64,000 nucleotides of DNA from Allomuricauda sp. CAU 1633 (GCF_017313225.1 NZ_JAFLNE010000006.1:1-64000); one strand, 5' to 3'. Shown: positions 16,803-25,333, counted from the first letter of the stretch. Made by a program: numbers and translations. Notes: generated from the sequence alone by a model not told the origin.

Positions 16803-16820
16803 ATCGTTAATTTGAACTTT
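16803..16820 (-). repeat. Cassette boundary site, copy 18
   Basis: AAAGTTCAAATTAACGAT. It is flanked on both sides by CGTATAACC (16783-16791 and 16831-16839), a short direct repeat. Confidence 0.8.
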
Positions 16821-16897
16821 TAGCGGTCTCGTATAACCATTAGGTACGGATTCAAGTTAATATTTTTCGGTTTGGTAATTGCGGTTTTGCATTTTTG

Positions 16898-16909
16898 TAG
16901 CACGTTATT
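16898..16909 (+). repeat. Second-type cassette boundary repeat TAGCACGTTATT, copy A
   Basis: Identical 12-mer to 19050-19061. It lies nine bases past the stop of the alpha/beta hydrolase gene; the other copy lies at the same position relative to a hydrolase remnant. Confidence 0.6.
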
Positions 16910-16917
16910 ATTCTAAT

Positions 16918-17844
16918 TCAATTTCTATCGATAAAGTTGAGTACTTCTTTATTAAAATCATCAGGGTTTTCACCTTGTAATCCATGTGATGAATTCGAAA
17001 GGGTATACGTCTTATTTTGAGGTAAAAATCTATCAAGTTCGTCAATAATAAGTGAAAATCGTTTTGGGGAAAATTCCCCTTTGATTAACAATACAGGAAT
17101 ATTCAGCTTTTTAAGCTGAGTAGTATCAATTTTTGTAAATTCTTGCTTTGATACTAACCCTCTTAAATCTACATAATTGTCCATCCACATTTGTTTGACT
17201 TTTGGTGAAACTTTATAAAAAATAGAACTGTCACCCATTACACCTCCAACAAAAGTTGCCACGCCTTTTTCATTATCACCCTTATTGAAAGCATCTTTTG
17301 AAGGTTCAAGCGCATTTAGTTTAAGTTCATTAAACAAGCTATCACCTCGCCTACTATTTTTCAATAATGGAAGTACGGGAGGTTCTCCTAATACAAGCGA
17401 TTTTACCCTATTTGGATTATTTAGAGCCGTTTCTAATGCAGTATATCCACCATATGAATGACCAACTAGATGCACCTTGTTAAAGCCGAGAACATTAATG
17501 AGTTCCATTAAATCTTCACTATGAATTTTTGGCGAAAAATCGTTTTTTTCATTGAATACCCTTTTATTAGGGTAGGCATACCTTCTGGAATATGCTACGA
17601 CTTTATATTTTGTTGAGAATGTATCAATTTGATTTTTCCAAGTACGATAGTCAGATATGTGTCCATGAACAAAAATTAAAGGTTCACCATTTCCTTTTAT
17701 GATATAATGTAATTTTTCTGAATTGACAATTATTGATTGAGTTTCAATATCGTTTGGGTTTTCTTTTACATTTTGATTACTTTTTTGTTTGCAAGAAGTA
17801 AGTCCAATAAAAAGTAGAGCACTTACAATGGTGGTTAGTTTCAT
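16918..17844 (-). CDS. Alpha/beta hydrolase lipoprotein
   Basis: 308 aa with lipobox GLTSC (Cys18). Alpha/beta-hydrolase motifs: oxyanion segment FVHGHISDYRTW, nucleophile elbow VGHSYGGYTA (Ser), catalytic Asp/Glu near LLIKGEFSP and His at SSHGLQ. It is a predicted membrane-anchored esterase or hydrolase of the epoxide hydrolase/haloperoxidase style; the substrate is unknown. It is not bounded by the 18-bp site but by TAGCACGTTATT and an attC-like palindrome at 17916. Confidence 0.85.
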   Translation of the reverse strand: MKLTTIVSALLFIGLTSCKQKSNQNVKENPNDIETQSIIVNSEKLHYIIKGNGEPLIFVHGHISDYRTWKNQIDTFSTKYKVVAYSRRYAYPNKRVFNEKNDFSPKIHSEDLMELINVLGFNKVHLVGHSYGGYTALETALNNPNRVKSLVLGEPPVLPLLKNSRRGDSLFNELKLNALEPSKDAFNKGDNEKGVATFVGGVMGDSSIFYKVSPKVKQMWMDNYVDLRGLVSKQEFTKIDTTQLKKLNIPVLLIKGEFSPKRFSLIIDELDRFLPQNKTYTLSNSSHGLQGENPDDFNKEVLNFIDRN

Positions 17845-17915
17845 GGTTTTGTACTTAACATATTATCAGATATTTATAAAGACAAGAATATTTAGAGGAT
17901 AGGTTTTAGCTATAT

Positions 17916-17938
17916 GCTATACAAGTTGTTGTACAGGC
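17916..17938. repeat. attC-like imperfect palindrome
   Basis: GCTATACAA (17916-17924) pairs with TTGTACAGGC (17929-17938) around GTTG, with small mismatches. It lies between two secreted hydrolase genes, three to five bases past the stop of the 17943 gene. Such ends are reminiscent of gene-cassette recombination sites in flavobacteria, but no integron integrase is present. Confidence 0.45.
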
Positions 17939-17942
17939 TTTT

Positions 17943-18989
17943 TTATTCAAACTCAAGGTTAGTATCAAAAAAAGGAAGCATATCATTTAGAGCGCGTCCA
18001 TCATCAGTCCATAGTTTATTTCCATGGTTTCCAATGTATTCCTCTGCATAATGTTTTATTCCTAAATCCTCTAATTTTCTGCTTAATTCTCTACAGCCCA
18101 ATAGAACAAAGCCGAATTGGTCATTTCTTCCCCAATCTAATTTTATGGCATTTAGTTTTTTGAGATTGTCAACATATTCATCAGCCATATTATGTAAAAA
18201 CTGTTTATTCCATAAACGGATAGTGTTAGCATCTGTAATTAAATTGTCAGATTCGTAATAAAATGGCAAATCCGCATAAAAGGGCGGCTTATCTTTATTT
18301 GGTGAAAATGCTTGTCCCATCGCAATTATTGCATTTTCTAAAAAGTGGTCATAATCTTTGATTAACTTTTCTCTTGAATCAATTTCTTGTAACTTCTTAT
18401 ATACGGCACCATTGGCTCCAAGCTCATTGTATAAACTTAAACAACCTGAAAAAGAATAAACATTAGCGAATGTATTTGGAAACATCATGGCTAATTTTAC
18501 TGCGCCATAGCCTCCCATTGAAAACCCAGTAATTCCCCGACTTTCCTTTTTTCTAATTGTTCTATAATTCTCATCAACATAATTAACTAAATCTGTTGCT
18601 GTGAAGTCAATCCAATTTCCAGTCAAAGGTGAATTGGTGTGAAAACTCCCTCTGTATAAAGTATGGTAATTAGGTATAACAACAATTACAGGTTTTATTT
18701 TTCCGATAGCTATTCCTTTATCAAGCAAATTATTTAATTTGAGTTCATTTATTTGCTTTGAATCACTCCCTGAAAAGCCATGCAAGTAATAGATAACAGG
18801 ATATTTTTTTTTGGTTTGTTCGTATTCTGGTGGTAGATATATATGAACACTTCTTGTTGGTTTTTCACCAGCAATGTTTTCTAAAGATTTAGAATATAAA
18901 CTATCTACTTGAACGGTGCCAGTAGGATATTGTGCAAAAACTGAATATCCCATAAAAAGAACTACTATTATTAAAATATTCAGTTTCAT
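17943..18989 (-). CDS. Secreted esterase (tributyrin esterase / S-formylglutathione hydrolase-like)
   Basis: 348 aa from the ATG at 18989, chosen because it begins the signal peptide (ends YSVFAQ); the open frame extends to 19055 without secretion features. Motifs: PVIYYLHGFSGSD, nucleophile GFSMGGYGAVKLAM (Ser), DWGRNDQFGF (Asp) and a final NHG-type His. It is an esterase-D-like alpha/beta hydrolase. It appears to be an independent cassette flanked by the palindrome at 17916 and the TAGCACGTTATT repeat at 19050. Confidence 0.8.
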   Translation of the reverse strand: MKLNILIIVVLFMGYSVFAQYPTGTVQVDSLYSKSLENIAGEKPTRSVHIYLPPEYEQTKKKYPVIYYLHGFSGSDSKQINELKLNNLLDKGIAIGKIKPVIVVIPNYHTLYRGSFHTNSPLTGNWIDFTATDLVNYVDENYRTIRKKESRGITGFSMGGYGAVKLAMMFPNTFANVYSFSGCLSLYNELGANGAVYKKLQEIDSREKLIKDYDHFLENAIIAMGQAFSPNKDKPPFYADLPFYYESDNLITDANTIRLWNKQFLHNMADEYVDNLKKLNAIKLDWGRNDQFGFVLLGCRELSRKLEDLGIKHYAEEYIGNHGNKLWTDDGRALNDMLPFFDTNLEFE

Positions 18990-19049
18990 ATTGTTATCTG
19001 TTTGATTATTAGCCCTTAATAAAGATATGAAATATGTTGCACAACGATA

Positions 19050-19061
19050 TAGCACGTTATT
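19050..19061 (+). repeat. Second-type cassette boundary repeat TAGCACGTTATT, copy B
   Basis: Same 12-mer as 16898-16909, followed on the right by a hydrolase 3'-end remnant. Confidence 0.6.
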
Positions 19062-19065
19062 GTCC

Positions 19066-19115
19066 TTACCTTATTACTATTGATAAAGTAGAGCACTTCC
19101 TTATTATAATTATCA
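19066..19115 (-). pseudogene. Remnant of a second alpha/beta hydrolase 3' end
   Basis: The minus-strand frame reads TDNYNKEVLYFINSN, closely matching the C-terminus PDDFNKEVLNFIDRN of the intact hydrolase at 16918. Only about 15 codons remain, and the TAGCACGTTATT repeat follows as after the intact gene. It is evidence that hydrolase cassettes were exchanged or deleted here. Confidence 0.65.
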
Positions 19116-19357
19116 GTTTTTATGTAGCCTTATCCCTTTTGTTGCATTTAATTAATCAGATTATAGAAGAATAAATTTTTAGGGTTTACTTATGGTATAT
19201 ATTAGCATCATCGTTGATTTCAACTTTCAAAAAGGATAAAAAAAGACAGTACAATCTTACCCTTCTGATGATTCTACAGAAAGCTCATAGGTGAATTTGG
19301 TTATTAAGCAACCAAATAGACTTATCGTAGTGTTTTGGGAGCCGCGTTGCCGAGGGG
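19116..19357. other. Gene-free spacer with site copy 19
   Basis: AT-rich sequence between the hydrolase remnant and the amidohydrolase stop. Apart from boundary site copy 19 I see no ORF, RNA or strong terminator. Confidence 0.5.
19210..19227 (-). repeat. Cassette boundary site, copy 19 (diverged)
   Basis: AAAGTTGAAATCAACGAT: arm changes are compensatory, so the palindrome GTTGAAATCAAC is almost perfect. Confidence 0.7.
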
Positions 19358-21127
19358 CTATTTCAAATTCGCTACTTTATTAATATGAAATTGTCCTTTA
19401 TACACCACGCCTTTTACTTTAATGTCCTTAATTTCCATTGGATCTATCTTAAATGGATTCTTAGCTAAAATGGTAAAGTCGGCTTGTTTGCCTTCTTTTA
19501 TAGAGCCAATCTTGTCCTCAAGCATTATTGTTCTTGCGGCATCTATGGTAATACCTTTCATACCATCAAAAACGCTGATACGCTGGTCTTGTGAGACCTT
19601 AGTGTCTTGTGAAGTTACACGATTAATGGCAGTCCATGCTAAAGTAAGCGGTTCAACAGGTGCCATTGAAAAATCGGAATGAAAGGATACTGGAATGTCT
19701 CGTGAAACCAGAGAATTTACCCGCACTAAATTTTCACCTCTCTCTTTCCCTAGTCCTTCTTCCGAATATTTATCGGCTAAAGCCCATAGGTAATAAGGGT
19801 TCACCGAAGCTTCTATGCCTAGATTAGCTATTTGTTCAGCCATGTCATCCGAGAAATATCCCATATGATGCAAGGTAAATTGATGGTCCTCTCGAGGCTG
19901 TTTCCTTTGCAGCTCTACTACATTATCTACTACCATTTGAATTCCTAAATCACCATTGGCATGAACATGAATTTTATAACCATCGCTCCAATAGAGTTCT
20001 GTTTGCTCTTTAAATAAATCCAGTGGGGTCATCCACTCTCCTTTATGGCCATCGGTATAGTCTCCCTTCATCTGCATCAATTGGGAGTAAATAGCGCCAT
20101 CAGAAAATAGTTTGATTTGTTTTGGCAAAAACTTTATGTTTTCGGTATCCAAGCTATCTGTCAATGTCTCGGAAAATTGTTTAGCCTTTTCGTTGCTGTT
20201 TCCTCTCATACCATATAACTGCGTACCATTTGGAATGATATAATAATCGTAGGGAGGCTTCTTGTCCATTTCGGTTTTAAGGAAGTTGTATTCCAACTCA
20301 AAACTTGAATTCGGAAAACCTGGATCAGCAACGGTTGTAATACCATTTTTTGTTATTAACTGACTCATTTGTTCCAAGCCATATAGGTATTTGTCTTTAG
20401 CAAAGAATAAATTCCCTATTCTGGGCACTAAAGCCAGCCAGCCACCTTCATAGAAATGGCCATTTTTCCAATCTACTTGCGAATTGTCCTTAAATTCCTC
20501 TTCATTAATGCCCATCATATTTATAGCAGCATCGTTCACAAAAATTTCATGAAAGGAACGGTGGATAATACCTACGGGTTTATTGCCAGCAATTTTATTT
20601 AACATCTCCCTATTCAATTCTCCATGCCAGAGTTGATGATATCCCCAAATTATATAAATAGCATCTTCGGTAGCATTTTGATTGATTGACTTGGTGATGC
20701 GTGCAATGTAATTTTCATGCCCAGAAACACCTTTTTTGGTTTCATTAGGCAAAACCCAATCATATGGAGCAATAATTTCGTTAGGCAACATAGTTGCTGC
20801 AATTGATCCATGAATATGTGGCTCAACAAAACCTGGCATCATGGTTTCTCCATTAAGGTTATGCTTTTTAGCGACATCTTCATATTTTTCAAAAGCTTCA
20901 TCTTGGCTTCCTACAAATATTATTTGCCCTTCTCTCTCTACTACAGCTTCAACATATTGTGGTTCATCACCTTCCATTGTAATGATTTCACCATTGTAAA
21001 AAATGGTTTGTTTTAGTTGATATGGCTCCGCCACAGCTTCAACAGATCCTTCACCTTTTTTGGATTTATTGTTACATGATATTAACAGTAGACAAATTCC
21101 GAATAAAAATGCAAATGTGTTTTTCAT
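19358..21127 (-). CDS. Amidohydrolase family 3 lipoprotein (YtcJ-like)
   Basis: 589 aa, lipobox LLISC (Cys18). The amidohydrolase-3 layout is clear: N-terminal beta part with QTIFYNGEIITMEGDEPQ, metal motif FVEPHIHGS (HxH), later His residues in HVHANGDLGIQ and LHHMGYFSD, and the C-terminal DKIGSIKEGKQADFTIL. It likely hydrolyses an amide or amidine in the periplasm; the substrate is unknown. It shares an operon with a porin and a second amidohydrolase (the last two genes are 3 bp apart), suggesting uptake and processing of one compound class. Confidence 0.85.
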   Translation of the reverse strand: MKNTFAFLFGICLLLISCNNKSKKGEGSVEAVAEPYQLKQTIFYNGEIITMEGDEPQYVEAVVEREGQIIFVGSQDEAFEKYEDVAKKHNLNGETMMPGFVEPHIHGSIAATMLPNEIIAPYDWVLPNETKKGVSGHENYIARITKSINQNATEDAIYIIWGYHQLWHGELNREMLNKIAGNKPVGIIHRSFHEIFVNDAAINMMGINEEEFKDNSQVDWKNGHFYEGGWLALVPRIGNLFFAKDKYLYGLEQMSQLITKNGITTVADPGFPNSSFELEYNFLKTEMDKKPPYDYYIIPNGTQLYGMRGNSNEKAKQFSETLTDSLDTENIKFLPKQIKLFSDGAIYSQLMQMKGDYTDGHKGEWMTPLDLFKEQTELYWSDGYKIHVHANGDLGIQMVVDNVVELQRKQPREDHQFTLHHMGYFSDDMAEQIANLGIEASVNPYYLWALADKYSEEGLGKERGENLVRVNSLVSRDIPVSFHSDFSMAPVEPLTLAWTAINRVTSQDTKVSQDQRISVFDGMKGITIDAARTIMLEDKIGSIKEGKQADFTILAKNPFKIDPMEIKDIKVKGVVYKGQFHINKVANLK

Positions 21128-21186
21128 CTTATGGTACTTATTATTGACAATTTGTTTAGTGAAAGGGTGTTTTTTAAGCTAACGTC

Positions 21187-22413
21187 TTAGAATTTTACTG
21201 AGGACCTAAAGCCAATGAAAACAGCGGTATCACTATTTTTTAAAATTGGCTTGACGATTTGTACATCGGCACCAATGGAGACCCAATTATTTAACCAATA
21301 TTGGTAAAAAGTTTCTATACCTATCTCATCTCGTAGTGGGATTCCTAATTGCTCCGCACTGTCATCGACAATACTACTCAGGGAATATTCGTAAACTGCT
21401 ACACCCCATTTGTCTTGAGTTCTGTTTTTAATAAAACTGTTACCTCCAACTCCTAATTGAAAGCTAAAATCAATGGGGTTTGGATTTCCGTCAGATATTG
21501 CAAATTGTCCAAATAGTCCCCAACTGTGTTTTTTATCAATAGTCATTAGTGGGTGATTAAAGCTGTAACTAACGTAAAATCTATTATCTTTATCACTTAA
21601 AGGAACATCTACCGGAGGGTTAATGTCGCCCAAATTGTAAAGGTTGGTTCCATCTTGTGTACTGTAAGCTAAGCGAACAGCATGACTTCCTTTAGAGTTA
21701 CCAATGTTTACTTTCCAACTAGGCGAAACAGAGAGCGTAACACCTTCACTAAAAGGAGACTCTAAACCTGTTTTACCAGCAACACTAGCAGGATCGTAAA
21801 CCATAAATGTCCATTTTAATTTTTCACCTGTAATGTTGGAAATAGCCCCAAATATATAAGGCGGAGTGATTCCCGAAACAGGAGCAGCAAATGCTAAATT
21901 CCAGAAAGCATCTAAACCTGAGCCACCACTATATGCAGTGCCAGCAACGAGATCAACCATATTTATTTTTCCAAATAAAACTTGATTACCAGGTTTCCAT
22001 CCATATATAAAATATACACTACTTATATCGAAGCGTTCACCAGTGGTAAATCCTGGAAATGTTACAGCGGTATTTTTGGGTATTAGAACATTGCCAGAAC
22101 CATCTAAAGCATTACCAAAGTTGTATTCAAACTTTGTAACCAAAGTCCAACGGCTTAATCCCAAGATTTTACCATTGAATTTTCCATCCAATTGTGCCTT
22201 TCCATTAAATGCATAGTCACTTGATCCCGTACCGGCCACAAAATTGTGACTGAATACAGTAAGCCTAGGGTTTAAGATAATTCCATTGGCTTCCAAACTG
22301 TCCCTGGTCCCATTCCAATTACCCGTTAGATACTTGGAATTTGATTCCGTTTGGGCATAAAGAAACCCACAAAGACAAAATGCAAATGGAATGAGAAGCT
22401 TTTTGATTCCCAT
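21187..22413 (-). CDS. OprB-type carbohydrate-selective porin
   Basis: 408 aa with a signal peptide ending FLYAQ. The start of the mature chain (YLTGNWNGTRDSLEANGIIL) is the OprB signature, followed by a 16-strand-like pattern and a terminal Phe (SSVKF) typical of outer-membrane barrels. It should form an outer-membrane channel for small sugars or similar solutes. It lies between two amidohydrolases, 3 bp from the upstream one. Confidence 0.85.
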   Translation of the reverse strand: MGIKKLLIPFAFCLCGFLYAQTESNSKYLTGNWNGTRDSLEANGIILNPRLTVFSHNFVAGTGSSDYAFNGKAQLDGKFNGKILGLSRWTLVTKFEYNFGNALDGSGNVLIPKNTAVTFPGFTTGERFDISSVYFIYGWKPGNQVLFGKINMVDLVAGTAYSGGSGLDAFWNLAFAAPVSGITPPYIFGAISNITGEKLKWTFMVYDPASVAGKTGLESPFSEGVTLSVSPSWKVNIGNSKGSHAVRLAYSTQDGTNLYNLGDINPPVDVPLSDKDNRFYVSYSFNHPLMTIDKKHSWGLFGQFAISDGNPNPIDFSFQLGVGGNSFIKNRTQDKWGVAVYEYSLSSIVDDSAEQLGIPLRDEIGIETFYQYWLNNWVSIGADVQIVKPILKNSDTAVFIGFRSSVKF

Positions 22414-22416
22414 GGA

Positions 22417-24153
22417 CTACATTTTATATATAGATTTTCCTTCCTTTATACTTTCAACAACTTGAATCGTGTGAATGTCCATGGGGTCAATCTTTAAAGG
22501 ATTTTTATCTAAAATAACCAAATCAGCAATTTTGCCCACTTTCAAACTTCCCTTGGTGTCTTCTTCAAAGTTTTGCTTGGCACCCCAAATCGTTAAGGAT
22601 TTAAGGGCTTCGTAAGGTGTAATTCGTTGGTCTGGCCCCAAAACAGCTCCAGTACGGGTCACACGGTTAACGGTAGCGTCATAAACCCTCATGGATTTAG
22701 GAAATATCACCGGAGCATCGTGGTGGGAAGTTAGGTTGATACCGGCGTCGATAACATCTCGACAAGGTGAAATATAACCTGCACGCGGTTCTCCTAAAAC
22801 AGATTCCCTGTGCCAATCGCCCCAGTAGAAGCTATGTGTTGGGAATAGTGAACAATACACTTCAAGCTCTTTTACAATTGGAATCTGGTCTTTACGTAAG
22901 GTTTGCCCGTGTATGATGGTGGTTCTATGGTCGGGATAATTATAGTTTTGCTCTACATTGGCAATGGCATTGAGGTATTGGTCTATTGCTGCATCCCCAT
23001 TGGTATGACATATAATTTGCCATTGGTTTTGAAATGCTTTTTCTATGTACATTTCAGCCTTGGCATCATCCATGATCGGAAATCCTTTGTAACACCCTTC
23101 TTTACCCACAGGATTTACATGGTAACAATCGGTCAGCCATGCTGTTTTTCCTTGTGGAGATCCATCCAAGGTCAATTTTACCCCACCTGCACGATAATGG
23201 TTTTTATAGGTATGGTCTTTACTGTAATAAATGCTGTCCATAACAAAGTTCGACACATCGATATCGGGATAAGAAACAACATCTAAATAGAATTTTCCTT
23301 GATTGGCAGCCTCCCTAAAAATGTTCATTTGTTCTGGTGTGGTTCGCCCATCTTGAACAGTTAAATAGCCATTGCTGGCATACTCCTCTTGCGATTTATC
23401 AATACAACGCATTGCAAATTCTGCATCTGCTTTCCCCAACAAGGGAAAAAGTATTGCGTACATCGCCTTTTCTTCCAAAACCCCATTGGGGCTGCCATCT
23501 GGATTTCTTCTTAGGTGACCACCTTCTGGGTCTTTGGTTTCTTTGTTATAGCCAGACATTTCCAATGCCTTGCTGTTCATTACTCCCAAATGTTCCGACT
23601 GGTGAATGAGTAAAACAGGCAGGTCCGTACTGATTTTGTCAAGGTCAGTCGCTTTTGGATGATCTTTTTCCGTTAATTGGGAATCGTCATACCCATGACC
23701 AATAATCCATCCAAATTTTTCTACCACGAACTTTCCATCATCAGTTTCTTTCCATTCGTTCATGGCATCAACAAGCTCTTGAACATTTCCTCCGGGACCA
23801 TCGGGTGGAGGCAGTAAATTGGCAACTATTGACGCAAAACCAGTATTGTAAAAATGCCCGTGTCCATCTATAAATGCAGGAACCATGGTTTTGCCAGCAA
23901 GGTCCACTTGATTGGCATTCGCGTAATTTTCAAGGGCAGCACTTTTGTCCCCAACAAAAATTATTTTTCCATCTTCTTCGACAAGAGCCTCTGCATAGTT
24001 GGGGGTATCACCCTCAACGGTAATGATATCACCATTGAAGTAAAGCGTCAAATTTTGATCTATCGCAGTTTCCTTTTCATTTTCTGAGTTTTTGCACGAA
24101 AAAAGAAGCATAAACAGACCTAAGAGTATACAAGATTGAATTGATTTTTTCAT
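22417..24153 (-). CDS. Amidohydrolase family 3 lipoprotein (YtcJ-like), first gene of operon
   Basis: 578 aa, lipobox LLFSC (Cys20). Features: LYFNGDIITVEGDTPNYAEA, metal motif FIDGHGHFYNTG, CHTNGDAAIDQYL, IIHGQTLR, SHHDAPV and the C-terminal GSLKVGKIADLVILDKNPL. It is a paralogue of the 19358 gene but divergent. It probably starts the transcript that runs to 19358; no promoter was identified in the 175 bp upstream, which contains a hairpin and a G7 tract. Confidence 0.85.
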   Translation of the reverse strand: MKKSIQSCILLGLFMLLFSCKNSENEKETAIDQNLTLYFNGDIITVEGDTPNYAEALVEEDGKIIFVGDKSAALENYANANQVDLAGKTMVPAFIDGHGHFYNTGFASIVANLLPPPDGPGGNVQELVDAMNEWKETDDGKFVVEKFGWIIGHGYDDSQLTEKDHPKATDLDKISTDLPVLLIHQSEHLGVMNSKALEMSGYNKETKDPEGGHLRRNPDGSPNGVLEEKAMYAILFPLLGKADAEFAMRCIDKSQEEYASNGYLTVQDGRTTPEQMNIFREAANQGKFYLDVVSYPDIDVSNFVMDSIYYSKDHTYKNHYRAGGVKLTLDGSPQGKTAWLTDCYHVNPVGKEGCYKGFPIMDDAKAEMYIEKAFQNQWQIICHTNGDAAIDQYLNAIANVEQNYNYPDHRTTIIHGQTLRKDQIPIVKELEVYCSLFPTHSFYWGDWHRESVLGEPRAGYISPCRDVIDAGINLTSHHDAPVIFPKSMRVYDATVNRVTRTGAVLGPDQRITPYEALKSLTIWGAKQNFEEDTKGSLKVGKIADLVILDKNPLKIDPMDIHTIQVVESIKEGKSIYKM

Positions 24154-24254
24154 GATTGATGATGTTTACAATTGATTATATGTATTGAATATCCATTTGT
24201 ATTTGCAAATTAGAAAGAGGAAATCAATAAAATTCTGGGGGGGAGTGTTTTTTA

Positions 24255-24272
24255 AACCGATGAAAATCGGTT
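24255..24272. other. Hairpin with GAAA loop
   Basis: AACCGAT and ATCGGTT form a perfect 7-bp stem around GAAA. It lies downstream of the recombinase stop and could act as its terminator, although no T-run follows on the minus strand. Confidence 0.4.
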
Positions 24273-24328
24273 GATTGCTATAAATTTAAATAATTAATAG
24301 AAGTTTTAAGAAATATGAAGTAAGTATT

Positions 24329-24994
24329 TTATGTTTTCTTTTCATGCTTTTTGCAATAAGCCGTCTCCAAGTCTTGTTTCTTGTCCCAAAACAGGTTTCC
24401 ACATTCAATACACTTTCTTCTGCCTTGATGTGCCAAATATTTATAGAGAGTCTTTTTAGAACCAACATCTATTAGTTTCATGATTTCTTCTATGCTCAGT
24501 TTGTTGTCCCTGTAATACCGTTCCGCCAACATAGCCTTGTTCAATGACTGTTTACTGAGACCAGGCTTCCGACCAATTTTCAATCCACGCCTTCTTGAGC
24601 TTTCCATTCCTGCCCTTGTACGTTCAATAATAATATCTCGTTCCAATTGGGCAACAGATGCAAAAAGGTTGAAGATGAATCTTCCGTGAGGGGAAGTGGT
24701 ATCAATAAAATTTTCCTGAATGCTTTTGAAGTGGATTCCTTTTTTCTCGAAGTCCTCGATGAGTTTGGTCAAGTGTGAAAGGCTTCTGGCGATTCGGTCC
24801 AGTTTCCAGACAACAAGGGTGTCACCTTCCCTCAAAATGGATAAAAGTTCATCGAGTTCCTTTCGTTCAGCTTTTGCTCCTGATGAAATATCGGCATAGA
24901 TGTTCTTGGGTTTGATTCCTTCCTTAAGAAAGGCATCCACCTGCAAATCGTGTTTCTGTGATTTTGTGCTCACCCTTGCATAACCGAACTTCAT
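24329..24994 (-). CDS. Small serine recombinase (resolvase/invertase) with C-terminal zinc ribbon
   Basis: 221 aa. The N-terminal resolvase domain has YARVSTKSQ (catalytic Ser9), VVWKLDRIARS (Arg68 and Arg70), the SVAQLERDIIIERT helix and GRKPGLSKQ. An HTH of about 45 residues follows (159-190), then an unusual Cys195-x2-Cys198-x15-Cys214-x2-His217 ribbon. Such enzymes cut palindromic sites at a central dinucleotide by Ser attack. An inverted copy of the cassette boundary site lies 89 bp upstream, and a truncated paralogue is fused to another site, making this the best candidate for moving the cassettes. Confidence 0.9.
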   Translation of the reverse strand: MKFGYARVSTKSQKHDLQVDAFLKEGIKPKNIYADISSGAKAERKELDELLSILREGDTLVVWKLDRIARSLSHLTKLIEDFEKKGIHFKSIQENFIDTTSPHGRFIFNLFASVAQLERDIIIERTRAGMESSRRRGLKIGRKPGLSKQSLNKAMLAERYYRDNKLSIEEIMKLIDVGSKKTLYKYLAHQGRRKCIECGNLFWDKKQDLETAYCKKHEKKT

Positions 24995-25333
24995 CTTAGG
25001 GGTAATAAAGGGTATATAAGGTAAACTATTTAAGTGTACCGAAAAAGTAAACTCTTTAGAATCAGTGAACTTGTATTGGATGAAAGTTCAATAAAACGGT
25101 AACCTATTTACCCCCCCCCTCCCAAAATTTCTCCTGAGTAAAATTTCCACTGGGGTGCGATGTTTAATTAAAAAACATAAAGTTGTTTCTACCCCATACC
25201 CCTTTTTTTAAAAAACAAAAAAATAAATACTATGAATCCTCGATTATTCTTTTTTAATATTTCTTTTATTATTCTTTTATCATGTAGAAATATACAATCC
25301 AGTTTGTAGAAATCAACATAGGGAATGTAGATT
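24995..25333. other. Spacer with inverted cassette site and C-tract
   Basis: 339 bases without a convincing gene. It contains site copy 20 (25083-25100), a C9-T-C3 homopolymer (25111-25123) and a T/A-rich block. The C-tract followed by AAAATTT is the inverse of AAATTCTGGGGGGG at 24231-24243 on the other side of the recombinase. Confidence 0.5.
25083..25100 (+). repeat. Cassette boundary site, copy 20, inverted, next to the serine recombinase
   Basis: AAAGTTCAATAAAACGGT on the plus strand, one mismatch from copy 5. It is the only copy in this orientation and lies upstream of the recombinase start. Confidence 0.75.

Noticed and set aside
9572..16820. The 18-bp repeats as a CRISPR array.
   Set aside because: Intervals are 0.3-7 kb and hold genes, not 25-40 bp spacers, and no cas gene is present.
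9572..16820. The repeat as a promoter of the following minus-strand gene.
   Set aside because: In gene orientation it contains no TAnnTTTG; the TTATTTG resemblance is on the opposite strand and would face away from the genes.
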